Below are positions 1 through 10,500 of a stretch of 34,390 nucleotides of DNA, one piece after another. Origin of the DNA: Bacteroidales bacterium (GTDB lineage Bacteria; Bacteroidota; Bacteroidia; Bacteroidales; WCHB1-69); NCBI GenBank assembly GCA_012519525.1, contig JAAYQB010000006.1, forward strand, positions 1 to 34,390. Reading direction: 5' to 3'. The stretch's first letter is position 1, and the number at the start of each line of letters is the position of its first letter. A program made the position numbers and the translations under genes. Below the pieces are notes generated by a model, which was not told where the DNA came from, did no database searches, and saw only the letters and a list, made by a program, of their open reading frames with translations.

Positions 1-1380
1 AGGCAAGCCGGAATTTTCCGTATTATACACCGTCCAATCGGTACCATCAAATTTAATTAAGCCCCTTGCTCCTATCCATTTATTGCCCTGAGCGTCTATG
101 ACAAGAGAACTAATATAAATAGAAGACAAGTCGAATTTACCTGCATTATACACCCTCCAATTAAACCCGTCAAATTTGACCAATCCGCCACCCCAAGTTC
201 CTATCCATTTATCGCCCTCTGCGTCTATAGCAATAGACTCAATATTATTATTAAGCAAGCCGGAATTAGAAGTATTATATACCGTCCAATCGGTACCATC
301 AAATTTAATTAAGCCATACATAGTTCCTATCCATCTATTTCCATAACTGTCGATGGCAATAGAAGTAACAAAATTAGAACTTGAAGGCAAACCCGGGTAG
401 TTTGTATTGATAAAAATCGTTTCACGGGTGTTTTTATTCAATTTTACTAAGCCACTACCATCAGTTCCTATCCATTTATTACCTTGACTATCTATGATAA
501 AAGAAGTAATTCCATTACCAAATAAATCTAAATCAGAAGTATTATATGTTACCCAGTCAACATCATCAAATTTAGCTAAACCACCAAAATAAGTTCCTAC
601 CCATTTATTCCCCTGTGCGTCTATGGCAAGAAAAGTAATCCTATTATCAGGTAAGTCGGAATTATTTTTATTATACACCGTCCAATTGCTTCCATCAAAT
701 TTACTTAAACCATTTCTATCTGTTCCTATCCATATATTTCCCTGAGCATCTATGGCAAGAGAAGTAATTTTATTATCGGACAAGCCGGAATTAGAGGTAT
801 TATACACTGTCCTATTAATGCCATCAAATTTGATTAACCCCTTCCAAGTTCCTATCCATTTATTACCCTGTGCGTCTAAAGCAATAGAAGCAACATAATT
901 AGAAGGAAAACCGGAATTAGAGGTATTATACACCGTCCAATTGACACCGTCGAATTTGGCTAAACCACTCCAATAAGTTCCTATCCATTTATTGCCCTGA
1001 TTATCTATAGCAAGAGAAAGAATCCTATTATCAGGCAAACCGGAATTTTCCGTATTATACACCGTCCAATTGACACCATCAAATTTGACTAAACCAGCCG
1101 AAGTTCCTATCCATTTATTGCCCTTATCATCTATAGCAAGAGAAGTAATCCTAGCATTAGGAAAGCCGGGATGGTTTTTAGTAATAATAATCTTTTCATG
1201 GGTGTTTTTATTGAGTTTTACTAAATTACCTCCTCTTGTTCCAATCCACAAATAATCTCCTTCGATGGCAATGGCTGTTACATGATTCCCATCGGTATTA
1301 TAAGTAATCCATTGCGGATTTTGTGCTTTAGCTATGCATAGCATAAATAAAACAGCAAATAAAAAACTAATTTGTCTCAT
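1..1380 (-). CDS. Secreted beta-propeller protein (two-component-regulator propeller repeats), partial at window edge
   Basis: The reading frame is open from an ATG at 1380 to the left edge with no stop, giving 460 residues of a longer protein. Residues 1-19 form a signal peptide ending in AKA before QNPQW. About ten blades follow, each about 42 residues with the pattern NKWIGT-GLVKFDG-NWTVYNT-NSGLP-ITSLAIDAQG. This is the periplasmic sensor-type propeller found in Bacteroidetes hybrid two-component systems. The part in view has no membrane segment, kinase or DNA-binding domain, so a stand-alone exported protein is likely. Blade order matches the complete neighbour downstream in the window, including atypical blades 1 and 7, where the FDG-NWTVYN segment is replaced by a KNT-ETIFINTNYP type. 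The two are therefore whole-gene duplicates. Ligand and partner are unknown. The C-terminus is outside the window, so a T9SS sorting domain cannot be excluded. Confidence 0.85.
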   Translation of the reverse strand, partial: MRQISFLFAVLFMLCIAKAQNPQWITYNTDGNHVTAIAIEGDYLWIGTRGGNLVKLNKNTHEKIIITKNHPGFPNARITSLAIDDKGNKWIGTSAGLVKFDGVNWTVYNTENSGLPDNRILSLAIDNQGNKWIGTYWSGLAKFDGVNWTVYNTSNSGFPSNYVASIALDAQGNKWIGTWKGLIKFDGINRTVYNTSNSGLSDNKITSLAIDAQGNIWIGTDRNGLSKFDGSNWTVYNKNNSDLPDNRITFLAIDAQGNKWVGTYFGGLAKFDDVDWVTYNTSDLDLFGNGITSFIIDSQGNKWIGTDGSGLVKLNKNTRETIFINTNYPGLPSSSNFVTSIAIDSYGNRWIGTMYGLIKFDGTDWTVYNTSNSGLLNNNIESIAIDAEGDKWIGTWGGGLVKFDGFNWRVYNAGKFDLSSIYISSLVIDAQGNKWIGARGLIKFDGTDWTVYNTENSGLP

Positions 1381-1461
1381 AATCAGCATATTTTATCAAC
1401 ATCTCTTAATTTCGTATATTTTAATATGATAGGTGCATTAACATCTTAAAATAACACTTTG

Positions 1462-1469
1462 CAAAAGTA
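1462..1469 (-). promoter_or_regulatory. Candidate -7 promoter box of the partial propeller gene
   Basis: On the minus strand this reads TACTTTTG, fitting the Bacteroidetes -7 consensus TAnnTTTG. It lies about 80 bases upstream of the ATG at 1380. A clear -33 TTTG at normal spacing is not visible. The same box in the same context precedes the duplicate gene (3537-3544), which supports function. Confidence 0.45.
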
Positions 1470-1573
1470 AACATTTTTTTATATGCACTACTATTTATTA
1501 CAAAAATTAAACATCATTGTTAGTATCTCATTTATTTAAAATTATTGAAAATCCTAAAAGTGGAAAAAAGGCA

Positions 1574-3457
1574 TCATTTTGTTGAAATAACAACTCCTTT
1601 TTCATTAAACACAACCAAACCGTTATACCAAGTTCCTATCCATTTATTGCCCTGTGCGTCTATGGTAAGAGATTTAACATAATTCAATGGTAAATCGGAA
1701 TTATCTTTATTATATACCGTCCAAGTAACCTCATCAAATTTGGCTAAGCCTACACCATCAGTTCCTATCCATTTATTTTCTTGTTCATCTATAACAACAA
1801 AAGTAATACTATTATTAGGCAAGCCGGAATTTTCCTTATCATATACCGTCCAAGTAACCCCATCAAATTTAGCTAAGCCTCCGCCATTAGTTCCTATCCA
1901 TTTATTTCCTTGACCGTCTACGGCGATAGAACTAATAAAATTATGAGGTAAGCCGGAATTATCCGTATGGTAAATTGTCCATTTGGTCCCATCATATTTG
2001 ACTAAACCAACCGAAGTCCCTATCCATTTATTGCCCTGTGCGTCTATGACTACAGAATAAATATCACTATAAGGCATGCCGGAATTACCTGAAGTATACA
2101 CCGTAGAATTAGTCCCATCAAATTTGACTAAGCCTCCCAAAATTCCTGCCCATTTATTTTCCTGAGCGTCTATGGCAATAGAACTAACACAAATAGAAGA
2201 AAAGTAGAAATTATCTATATTACACATCGTCCAATTAAGCCCGTCAAATTTGACCAATCCTCCGCCCCAAGTTCCTATCCATTTATTTCCTTGTGCGTCT
2301 ATAGCAAGAGACCTAACTTTATTATTAGGCAAACCGGAATTAAAAGTGTTATACACCGTCCAATTATTCCCATCAAATTTAACTAAGCCTCCGCCATTAG
2401 TTCCTATCCATCTATTCCCTTGACTGTCTATGGCAATAGAAGTAATAAAATTAGAACTTGAAGGCAAACTCGGGTAGTTTGTATTGATAAAAATCGTTTC
2501 ATGGGTATTTTTACTCAATTTTACTAAACCACCACCATCAGTTCCTATCCATTTATTTTCTTGACCATCTATGATAACAGAAGTAATAATATTACCGGAC
2601 AATCCGAAATCAGAGGTATTATATACTAACCAGTCAACATCATCAAATTTGGCTAAGCCACCTAAATAAGTTCCTATCCATTTATTGCCCTGAGCGTCTA
2701 TGGCAACAGAAGTAATATCATTATTAGGTAAGTTGGAATTAGAAGTATTATATACCGTCCAATTGGTACCATCAAATTTGGCTAAACCATCTCTAGTTCC
2801 TATCCATTTATTGCCCTTACCATCTATGGCAAGAGACATAACATTATTATCAGGCAAAGCGGAATTATTTCTATTATATATCGTCCAATTAACACCGTCA
2901 AATTTGATTAAACCCCTCCAAGTTCCTATCCATTTATTCCCCTGAGCATCTACAGTAAGAGAAAAAACAGAATGAATAGGCAAGCCGGAATTATCTTTAT
3001 TATATACCGTCCAATTAACACCGTCAAATTTAACTAAGCCTACACCATCACTTCCTATCCATTTATTTCCCTGTGCGTCTATGGCAAGAGATTTAACATA
3101 ATTAGATGACAAACCTGAATTATTTTTATTATACACCGTCCAAGTACTCCCATCAAATTTAACTAAGCCTCCACCGGCAGTCCCTATCCATTTATTGCCC
3201 TTACCATCTATAGCAAGAGAAGTAATCATACAATTAGGGAAACCGGGATAATTTTTAGTAATAAAAATCTTTTTATGGTTTTTTTTATTGATTTTTACCA
3301 AGTCACCCCCTCTTGTTCCAATCCACAAATAATCTCTCTCAATAACAATGCTTGTTACATGATTTCCATCGGTACTATAAGTAATCCATTGCGGATTTTG
3401 TGCTTTAGCTATGCATAGCATAAATAAAACAGCAAATAAAAAAATAATTCGTCTCAT
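1574..3457 (-). CDS. Secreted beta-propeller protein with 14 WIGT blades
   Basis: The 627-residue protein is complete. Residues 1-19 are a signal peptide (hydrophobic core, AKA cleavage site). Fourteen WIGT-type repeats of about 42 residues then fill the protein, enough for two seven-bladed propellers. Blades 1 and 7 are variants carrying a KNTHETIFINTNYP-like strand in place of the usual FDG-NWTVYN. Related repeats form the periplasmic sensor part of Bacteroidetes hybrid two-component systems. Here nothing follows the last blade, which ends NEKGVVISTK, so there is no transmembrane helix, histidine kinase or recognisable T9SS C-terminal domain. The product is probably periplasmic or surface-exposed. 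Its start lies in a duplicated promoter region, and 193 bases separate its stop from the start of the partial paralogue. No terminator hairpin was seen in that gap. Function is unknown; binding of a glycan or of another envelope protein is only a guess. Confidence 0.88.
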   Translation of the reverse strand: MRRIIFLFAVLFMLCIAKAQNPQWITYSTDGNHVTSIVIERDYLWIGTRGGDLVKINKKNHKKIFITKNYPGFPNCMITSLAIDGKGNKWIGTAGGGLVKFDGSTWTVYNKNNSGLSSNYVKSLAIDAQGNKWIGSDGVGLVKFDGVNWTVYNKDNSGLPIHSVFSLTVDAQGNKWIGTWRGLIKFDGVNWTIYNRNNSALPDNNVMSLAIDGKGNKWIGTRDGLAKFDGTNWTVYNTSNSNLPNNDITSVAIDAQGNKWIGTYLGGLAKFDDVDWLVYNTSDFGLSGNIITSVIIDGQENKWIGTDGGGLVKLSKNTHETIFINTNYPSLPSSSNFITSIAIDSQGNRWIGTNGGGLVKFDGNNWTVYNTFNSGLPNNKVRSLAIDAQGNKWIGTWGGGLVKFDGLNWTMCNIDNFYFSSICVSSIAIDAQENKWAGILGGLVKFDGTNSTVYTSGNSGMPYSDIYSVVIDAQGNKWIGTSVGLVKYDGTKWTIYHTDNSGLPHNFISSIAVDGQGNKWIGTNGGGLAKFDGVTWTVYDKENSGLPNNSITFVVIDEQENKWIGTDGVGLAKFDEVTWTVYNKDNSDLPLNYVKSLTIDAQGNKWIGTWYNGLVVFNEKGVVISTK

Positions 3458-3536
3458 AATCAGTATGTTTTATTAACACTTATTAATTTTGTATTTGTTA
3501 ATATACGAGGTACATTAACGTTAAAATAACACCTTG

Positions 3537-3544
3537 CAAAAGTA
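3537..3544 (-). promoter_or_regulatory. Candidate -7 promoter box of the complete propeller gene
   Basis: The minus strand reads TACTTTTG, followed by CAAGGTGTTATTTT. It lies about 80 bases upstream of the ATG at 3457. The flanking 100 bases resemble those upstream of the paralogue at 1380, so the promoter was duplicated with the gene. No good -33 element was found. Confidence 0.45.
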
Positions 3545-3644
3545 AACATTTTTTTATATGTAATACTGTTTTTGTAAAAAAAACTCCTAAAAAAGGAAAA
3601 GTATATCGCACTTTGAGTGAATAGAAATAAGCCGAAAAACAACT

Positions 3645-3676
3645 ATTCATCGGATGATTCAAATCATCCGATGAAT
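3645..3676. repeat. Perfect 15-bp inverted repeat with 2-nt spacer
   Basis: The left arm ATTCATCGGATGATT (3645-3659) is followed by CA and the exact reverse complement AATCATCCGATGAAT (3662-3676). It sits in the 474-base gap between the divergent propeller gene and ruvA, so it is not an obvious terminator for either. A related string, ATTCATCCGATGAGT, occurs at 27913-27927, also intergenic. This suggests a dispersed intergenic repeat rather than a gene-specific operator. Confidence 0.8.
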
Positions 3677-3718
3677 GGATAACGCAATAAACTCACAACC
3701 AACTGAAAATCACACCTC

Positions 3719-3733
3719 CCCTCTTAGAGAGGG
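3719..3733. repeat. Short C/G-rich hairpin, possible small intergenic repeat
   Basis: CCCTCT-TAG-AGAGGG forms a 6-bp stem in otherwise AT-rich DNA, flanked by CACACCTC and CAAGGGTGAGTC. The composition differs sharply from the surrounding gap and resembles fragments of short dispersed repeats. The remaining part of 3458-3931 shows only AT-rich sequence and a weak TAATTTTG box at 3794-3801 that could serve ruvA. Confidence 0.4.
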
Positions 3734-3931
3734 CAAGGGTGAGTCAAATCGGGTGGAATCAATAAAAGTAGATGTTAATAAAAGCAAATTGACTAATTTT
3801 GAATTTTTATCGGTCGATAGCATAAGCTAATATTTTTATATACTGATAATTATTATTTTTTTTCATAATTGTATATATCTTTTCAAAAATTTACGTTATA
3901 TAAAACTGAAACATGTAATGATAATACGAAA

Positions 3932-4522
3932 ATGATAGCTTATATTCAAGGAAAATTAATTGAAAAAACGCCTACTTATGCCGTGATAGACTGTAGCGGT
4001 GTAGGTTTTATGCTCAATATATCCCTTAACACCTACTCTGCCCTACCCGATGTCAATCAAGATTGTAAACTATTTACACATTTATCTATTAAAGAAGATG
4101 CACACACTTTGTATGCCTTTGCAAGCGAAGCCGAAAGACAAATTTTTCGCTTACTCATCACCGTATCGGGAATCGGCGTCAATACGGCACGCATGATTTT
4201 ATCTTCTATCAATCATAGAGATTTAGTAACTTACATAAGTTCTGAAAATGCCGATATATTGCAATCCATCAAAGGCATAGGTGCCAAAACTGCACAACGT
4301 ATCATTATTGACTTAAAAGATAAAATACTAAAAACAGATATCGAACCTACGGAAACATTGTTAGCAGCAAACAATAATAACGCCAACGAAGCGTTATCTG
4401 CACTGATATTATTAGGTTTTTCAAAGCAAGTTGCCGGAAAAGCTATTAGTAAAGTTCTAAAGTCATCTTCAGGCGACTTATCTGTTGAAGAACTCATTAA
4501 ACATGCGTTAAAAATATTGTAG
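3932..4522 (+). CDS. ruvA: Holliday junction branch migration protein RuvA
   Basis: RuvA forms the tetramer that holds a Holliday junction and loads the RuvB motor during recombinational repair. The frame is open from 3869, but the start chosen is the ATG at 3932. It gives MIAYIQGKLIEK, the normal RuvA N-terminus, and 196 residues, the family's usual size. The extra 21 upstream residues match nothing. Residues 1-64 form the OB-fold domain. Two helix-hairpin-helix motifs follow at about 79-92 (SGIGVNTARMIL) and 114-128 (IKGIGAKTAQRII). Residues from about 150 to the end form domain III, which contacts RuvB (EALSALILLGFSKQVAGKAI). sprA begins 21 bases downstream on the same strand and is probably cotranscribed. 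ruvB and ruvC are not in the window. Confidence 0.95.
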   Translation: MIAYIQGKLIEKTPTYAVIDCSGVGFMLNISLNTYSALPDVNQDCKLFTHLSIKEDAHTLYAFASEAERQIFRLLITVSGIGVNTARMILSSINHRDLVTYISSENADILQSIKGIGAKTAQRIIIDLKDKILKTDIEPTETLLAANNNNANEALSALILLGFSKQVAGKAISKVLKSSSGDLSVEELIKHALKIL

Positions 4523-4543
4523 TTTTTAGATTAATATATTGAG

Positions 4544-7500
4544 GTGAAAGTAATAAAGAAATCTTACTACATATTTTATATATTATTACATCTGGTAATA
4601 ATATATTCTTTTGTGCAAGTAGCCCATGCTAACAAACTTTTTTTTGATGCTTATATTTTTCCGAACGATACGGGAAAAAAAATAGTTCCACAACCTTCTA
4701 CTAATCCGTTTCAACAAACGCCTTCCAGTCCGTTTTACTTAAAAGACCCTAAAAACTTCTCAACAAAAATTGAGTATGACCCTAAAAACAACAATTACAA
4801 TTTCCAACAAAAAATAGGCAATACCAATTTTGGCAACCCCGGTAGCATGTCTCTCGACGAATACCTCCAATACGATATTCAAAAAGCGATGAGAGATTAT
4901 TGGCGTCAACGTTCCGGCATTGGCATCAACACCGAATCGCAGCAAGGTATTATTCCTCAAATACGTGTGCCGAGCGAAGCCTTTGAACATATATTCGGAA
5001 GCAGTTTAATTGACATTAAACCTTCAGGCTCTGTCGAATTAAAATTCGGTTTAATTCACACCCAAAACGACAACACTTCTTTAAACACGGACGCACGCCG
5101 ACAAACACGCTTCGATTTTGACCAAAACATTCAAGTCAATTTAAAAGCCAGCATAGGCGACAAGATACATTATAACATGAGTTATAGTACTGAAACCTCT
5201 TTTAATTTTGAAAATAAATACAAACTCGGTTATGAAGGAAAAGAAGATGAAATTATTAAATTAATAGAATTTGGCGATGTTAACCTTCCTTTAAACAGTA
5301 CGTTAATACAAGGCTCGCAAACTTTATTCGGTGTCAAAACCCAATTGCAATTTGGAAAAACAACACTCACTACCGTTATTTCACAACAAAAAGGCGACAA
5401 AACCAATATTGTAGTCGAAAACGGAGCCGAAATGACGGAATTTGAGTTTAAAGCCGATGATTATGAAGAAAACAGACACTTCTTCCTTGCTCAATACTTC
5501 TATGATACTTACGGAGAAGCCATGGCAACACTGCCATTAATTAACTCAAAAGTTACGATTACAAAAATCGAAGTATGGAGAACCAATATAGGTTCTGCAG
5601 TACAGGAAAACAGAAATATCGTAGCACTTGCCGACTTAGGAGAAATTAACCCTCATAATGCCAATGTAAAACGTAATGCAGCCTATCGCCACAACTATCC
5701 TGATAGCAATGCAAACGATTTATTGCAAAACATGGACTACAATAAATTGAGAAATATTAATACGGCAAGCACTTATTTGGAAAGCAAAGGAATGGTTGCC
5801 GGCTTGGATTATGAAAAAATAGAATCTGCCAGATTATTAAGTCCCAGCGAATATACTTTTAATAGCAAACTTGGATTTATCTCATTAACTTCCAAGCTAA
5901 ATGCCGACCAAGCATTAGCCGTAGCTTTTCAATACACTGTCATTGGCGACCCTAATATCTATCAGGTAGGACAATTTTCAAACGAAGTACAAACGCCGGG
6001 TTGTGTTATTGTAAAATTATTGAAAAGTACAGCCGTCAACACTAAAATTCCGATGTGGAAATTAATGATGAAAAACGTTTATTCACTCAACGCTTATCAA
6101 GTTTCAGGAGAAGAATTTCGTTTAAATATTCTTTATAAAGGAGAAGAAGGAGGAGTCGGATTAGGTTATTTCTCAGAAGTAAGCGAAGACTTAAAAGGCG
6201 TTTCACTCATACGTATTATGGGCTTAGACCGTCTGAACTATCAACAAGCGGCAATCCCCGACGGAGTTTTCGACTTTATTGACGGAGCTGCCACAGTTGG
6301 AGGAACCATTCAAGCCGAATACGGACGTATTTACTTCCCTACTGTCGAACCTTTTGGTAAAGATTTACGCGAAACATTGAAAAACAGTCCGGGAGCAGGC
6401 GATAAATATGCTTTCGATTCATTGTATACAACCACTAAAACCCTTGCTCAACAATATTCTGAAAAAAACAAATACTATTTGGAAGGACGCTATAAGTCCA
6501 CTTACGGCAACGAGATATCGCTCGGTGTTTGGAACATTGCTCAAGGCTCCGTTACCGTTACTGCCGGAGGTGTTACACTCACCGAAGGAGTCGATTATTC
6601 TGTCGACTACAATGCGGGAACCTTGCGTATATTGAACCAAAACTATTTAAGTTCAGGCACACCCATCAATATTTCCGTAGAAAGCACCAACGTCATGGGA
6701 ACCACAAAAACCATGTTCGGATTGCATGTCGACCATGCCTTAAACAAGGACATGGTAATAGGTGCTACCCTCTTAAATTTACGAGAAAGAACAGAAACTT
6801 TCAAAGTTAATTTTGGAGAAGAACCTATCAATAATACCATTTGGGGATTAAACTTTGCCATGCAAAAAGACGTTCGAGCAATTACAAAAGCTTTGAATTA
6901 TCTTCCTATCTATAAAACCAAGCAAGAATCAAGTATTCAATTCGATGGAGAATTTGCACACTTTATTCCGGGACATACTCGCAGCATAGGTAGAGGCAAT
7001 AAAGCACAACTGTATGTTGACGACTTTGAAGCAGCAAAAACAACCATTAATTTAACTACACCCGGTTTTTGGTTTTTAGCAAGCACACCTCAACACCAAA
7101 CTAAAAAAGGCATGTTTCCTGAAGCAGCATTGGGAAGTGGCTTACAATACGGTTTTAATAGAGCTAAAATAGCATGGTACATTATTGACCCTCTCTTTCA
7201 CAATAATAGCTCTTCAACACCTTCTAATATTACCGCAGACGACAAGTCGGAAATGTATTCACGACGTATTTTAATAAAAGAAGTTTTCCCTTATAAAAGC
7301 ATTGACGCTACAAGTCAAGACCCTTATTTATCCGTATTAAATTTGGCTTTTTATCCGAAAGAACGAGGTCCTTACAATTATGATGCCTTAGGTGTGGCGG
7401 GAATTTCTGCAGGATTAAATAGCGACGGAAGTTTAAAAAATCCGGAAACTCGTTGGGGAGGAATTATGAGAAAATTAGAATCTACTGATTTTGAAACATC

Positions 7501-10500
7501 TAATATTGAATACATTGAATTTTGGATGATGGACCCATTTTATGGAAATCCTAATCACAGCGGTGGAAAATTATATTTTAATTTAGGAGATATATCGGAA
7601 GACATATTACGCGACGGACGGAAAAGTTTCGAACATGGATTACCACCCGACGGAAGTGATGAAAATGTTGATTATACGATATGGGGAAGGGTACCTAATA
7701 CACAATCTATTGTTTCCGCTTTCGATAATTCGGTAGCTTCGAGAAAATACCAAGACGTTGGCTATGACGGACTTTACGACTCTTTGGAACGTATTCATTT
7801 CAGCGATTATTTAGCTACCGTAAAAGGAATCCTTAGTGCCGACGCATACACAGCAATAGCCAACGACCCTTCAGCCGATAATTACCACTACTTCAGAGGA
7901 AGTAAGTATGACAACGATAATATTAAAATATTAGAAAGATACAAATATTTCAACAATACGGAAGGAAATTCTCCTACCGACGATGATAACCCTGAAAAAT
8001 ATCCTACGCAATCCTCATCTTATCCCAATATGGAAGACATCAACAACGACAATACCTTAAGTGAAGATGAACGATATTATCAATACGTCGTTGAATTAAA
8101 TCCTGATAAAATGCAGATTGGCGAAAGCTACATTGTTGATATTATGGAAAACCAAAATGTACGTTTAGAAAACGGCAAAGTAGTAGCTATCAAATGGTAT
8201 CAATTTAAAATCCCGATTCGCAAACCCGACGAAGTGATAGGCAGTATTAGCGATTTTTCTTCTATCCGCTTTATGCGTATGTTTTTAAAAGGATTTAAAG
8301 AAGATGTTGTCTGCCGTTTCGGAACACTTGAATTAGTAAGAGGCGATTGGAGACAATACACAAAAGATCTTAAACAAAACGGAGATTATCCTATAGGAAT
8401 CGTTAACGACAACACTAGTTTCTACGTATCTACTTTAAGTCTCGAAGAAAACTATCATCGCAAACCCATTCCTTATCGTATGCCCGGAGGTTTGGAAAGA
8501 GAAGAGATATACTCCCCTACCAATACCATTAAAGAACTCAACGAGCAAAGTGTTACCATGAAAGTAACCAACTTAATCGACGGCGATGCTCGTGCTATTT
8601 ATAAAAACACCAACTTCGACTTCAGACGATTCAAAGTATTACGCTTTTATCTACATGCCGAAAAAGTATTTGAAGAAGAGCAACTCCAACAAGGTGATGT
8701 TACTTTCTTTATCCGCTTAGGCTCCGATGCTTCCGAAAATTATTACGAATATGAAATTCCTGTTGCTCTAACACCATGGTACACAAAAGACACTGCACTC
8801 ATCTGGCCTTCAGAAAACAACATAGAAATCGAGTTACAAAAGCTAATAGATGCCAAACAAGAAAGAAACATAGCCAACAGAAGCGGTGCCGATTTCCCTC
8901 ACAATGAACCCTATTTGGTAAGAGACGGAAAAAACACCATCCGAGTTGTCGGCGCACCTAACTTAAGCGATATCAACGTTATTGTAATGGGAATTCGTAA
9001 TCCTAAAAAACGAAGCCTTGACGAAAAAGACGATATGCTGCCAAAATCAGTGGAAATATGGGTAAATGAGTTGCGATTAGGCAATTTCGAGGAAAAAGGA
9101 GGTTGGGCGGCAAGAGGTAATTTAAAGGTAAATCTTGCCGATTTAGGCGATGTGTCTTTAGCAGGTAGCATACGAACTGCCGGATTCGGTGCCTTAGAAT
9201 CCAATACTTATACCCGCTTACAAGAAACAATAACGAATTTTGATGTCGCCACTAATTTACAGTTAGGAAAATTTTTACCCGAAAAATGGAGTGTTAGCAT
9301 TCCCTTTCATTACGATTATTCAAGAACTACCAGCACCCCGGAATACAATCCTCTAAATCCGGACGTAAAATTAAAAAATGATTTAAAAACTTATACTTCT
9401 AAACACGATATAGATTCTATTAAAAAACAAACATTAGAAATCGTACAACGTCAAAACTTCAGCTTAATGAATGTCAGTAAAGGCAAAACAGGCAGTGGAA
9501 AAAATTATGTTTGGGGACTTGAAAACTTCGATTTTTCTTATGCTTATACCGAAAAAAACGTACAAGACATTAATTACGAATACGATGATTTAGTTACACA
9601 TAGCGGTGAAATAGGATATACCTATGGCTGGAGTCCGAAAAACTATAAACCCTTTGATAAATTTCAAAAATTAAAATCCATCAAGTGGTTGCAATTACTC
9701 TATGACTTTAATTTTTATCTTCTTCCTAAGTCATTTTCTTTCTCTACCGATATTTATCGTTATTATCAAGAAAGTAAAATACGCAATAAAAGTCGGGGTA
9801 TTATCATAACAGAACCAATGTATGTTAAAGCTTTTGAATGGTCGAGGAACTACACAATAGCATGGGATATCACTCAAGCACTCAAATTTGACTTTTCGGC
9901 TAAAGCCGAATCACTGATTGATGAACCTCAAGGAAGAATAGATACAAGAACAAAAAAAGATTCTATTTGGCACAATGTAGGAAAATTAGGACGAATTAAT
10001 ACTTATTCCCAAAATTTCAACGCCAGCTATCAAATACCTATTAATAAAATACCCTTATTTAGCTTTATAACCAGCAATGTTCGTTATGCTTCTACGTATC
10101 GTTGGGAATTAGCACCTCCTGCCATTGATTATCTTGGTAACAACATAGAAAACTCAAACACCAAACAGTTTAATATCAATGCCGGATTTACAGCTATTTA
10201 CAACAAATCAAAATACCTAAGAAAAGTAAATCAAGGAACTTTCGGAAGCAGTTTATACGATAAACCTATTTTAAAATCAAAGCAAGAACAATGGAATAAA
10301 GAACAACAACAATTACGTGCAAGCAAAAACATCCTCAAAAACGACTCTACTGCCAACGAAGAAGAAGAAGAACCTAAACAAACTAAAAACTACGGTAAGG
10401 AAGTTTTAGATAATTTTCTACGTTTATTAATGTTAGTTAAAAATGTTTCTTTTTCTTATACCGAAGGAAACGGAATTTCCTTACCGGGATATATGCTTAG

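Noticed and set aside
1574..1660. T9SS C-terminal sorting domain on the complete propeller protein
   Set aside because: The protein ends within the last blade at NEKGVVISTK, without the 70-80-residue beta-sandwich typical of the domain.
1..3457. Regularly spaced near-identical DNA blocks that could be read as a CRISPR or satellite array
   Set aside because: The period of about 126 bases equals one propeller blade, the reading frame is open throughout, and variation falls mainly at synonymous or loop positions.
3460..3642. 60-codon minus-strand frame upstream of the propeller gene
   Set aside because: It overlaps the promoter region, consists of Phe/Ser/Tyr-rich low-complexity sequence and has no family signal.
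3869..3931. Upstream extension of ruvA by 21 codons
   Set aside because: The internal ATG gives the canonical RuvA N-terminus, and the upstream codons match nothing.
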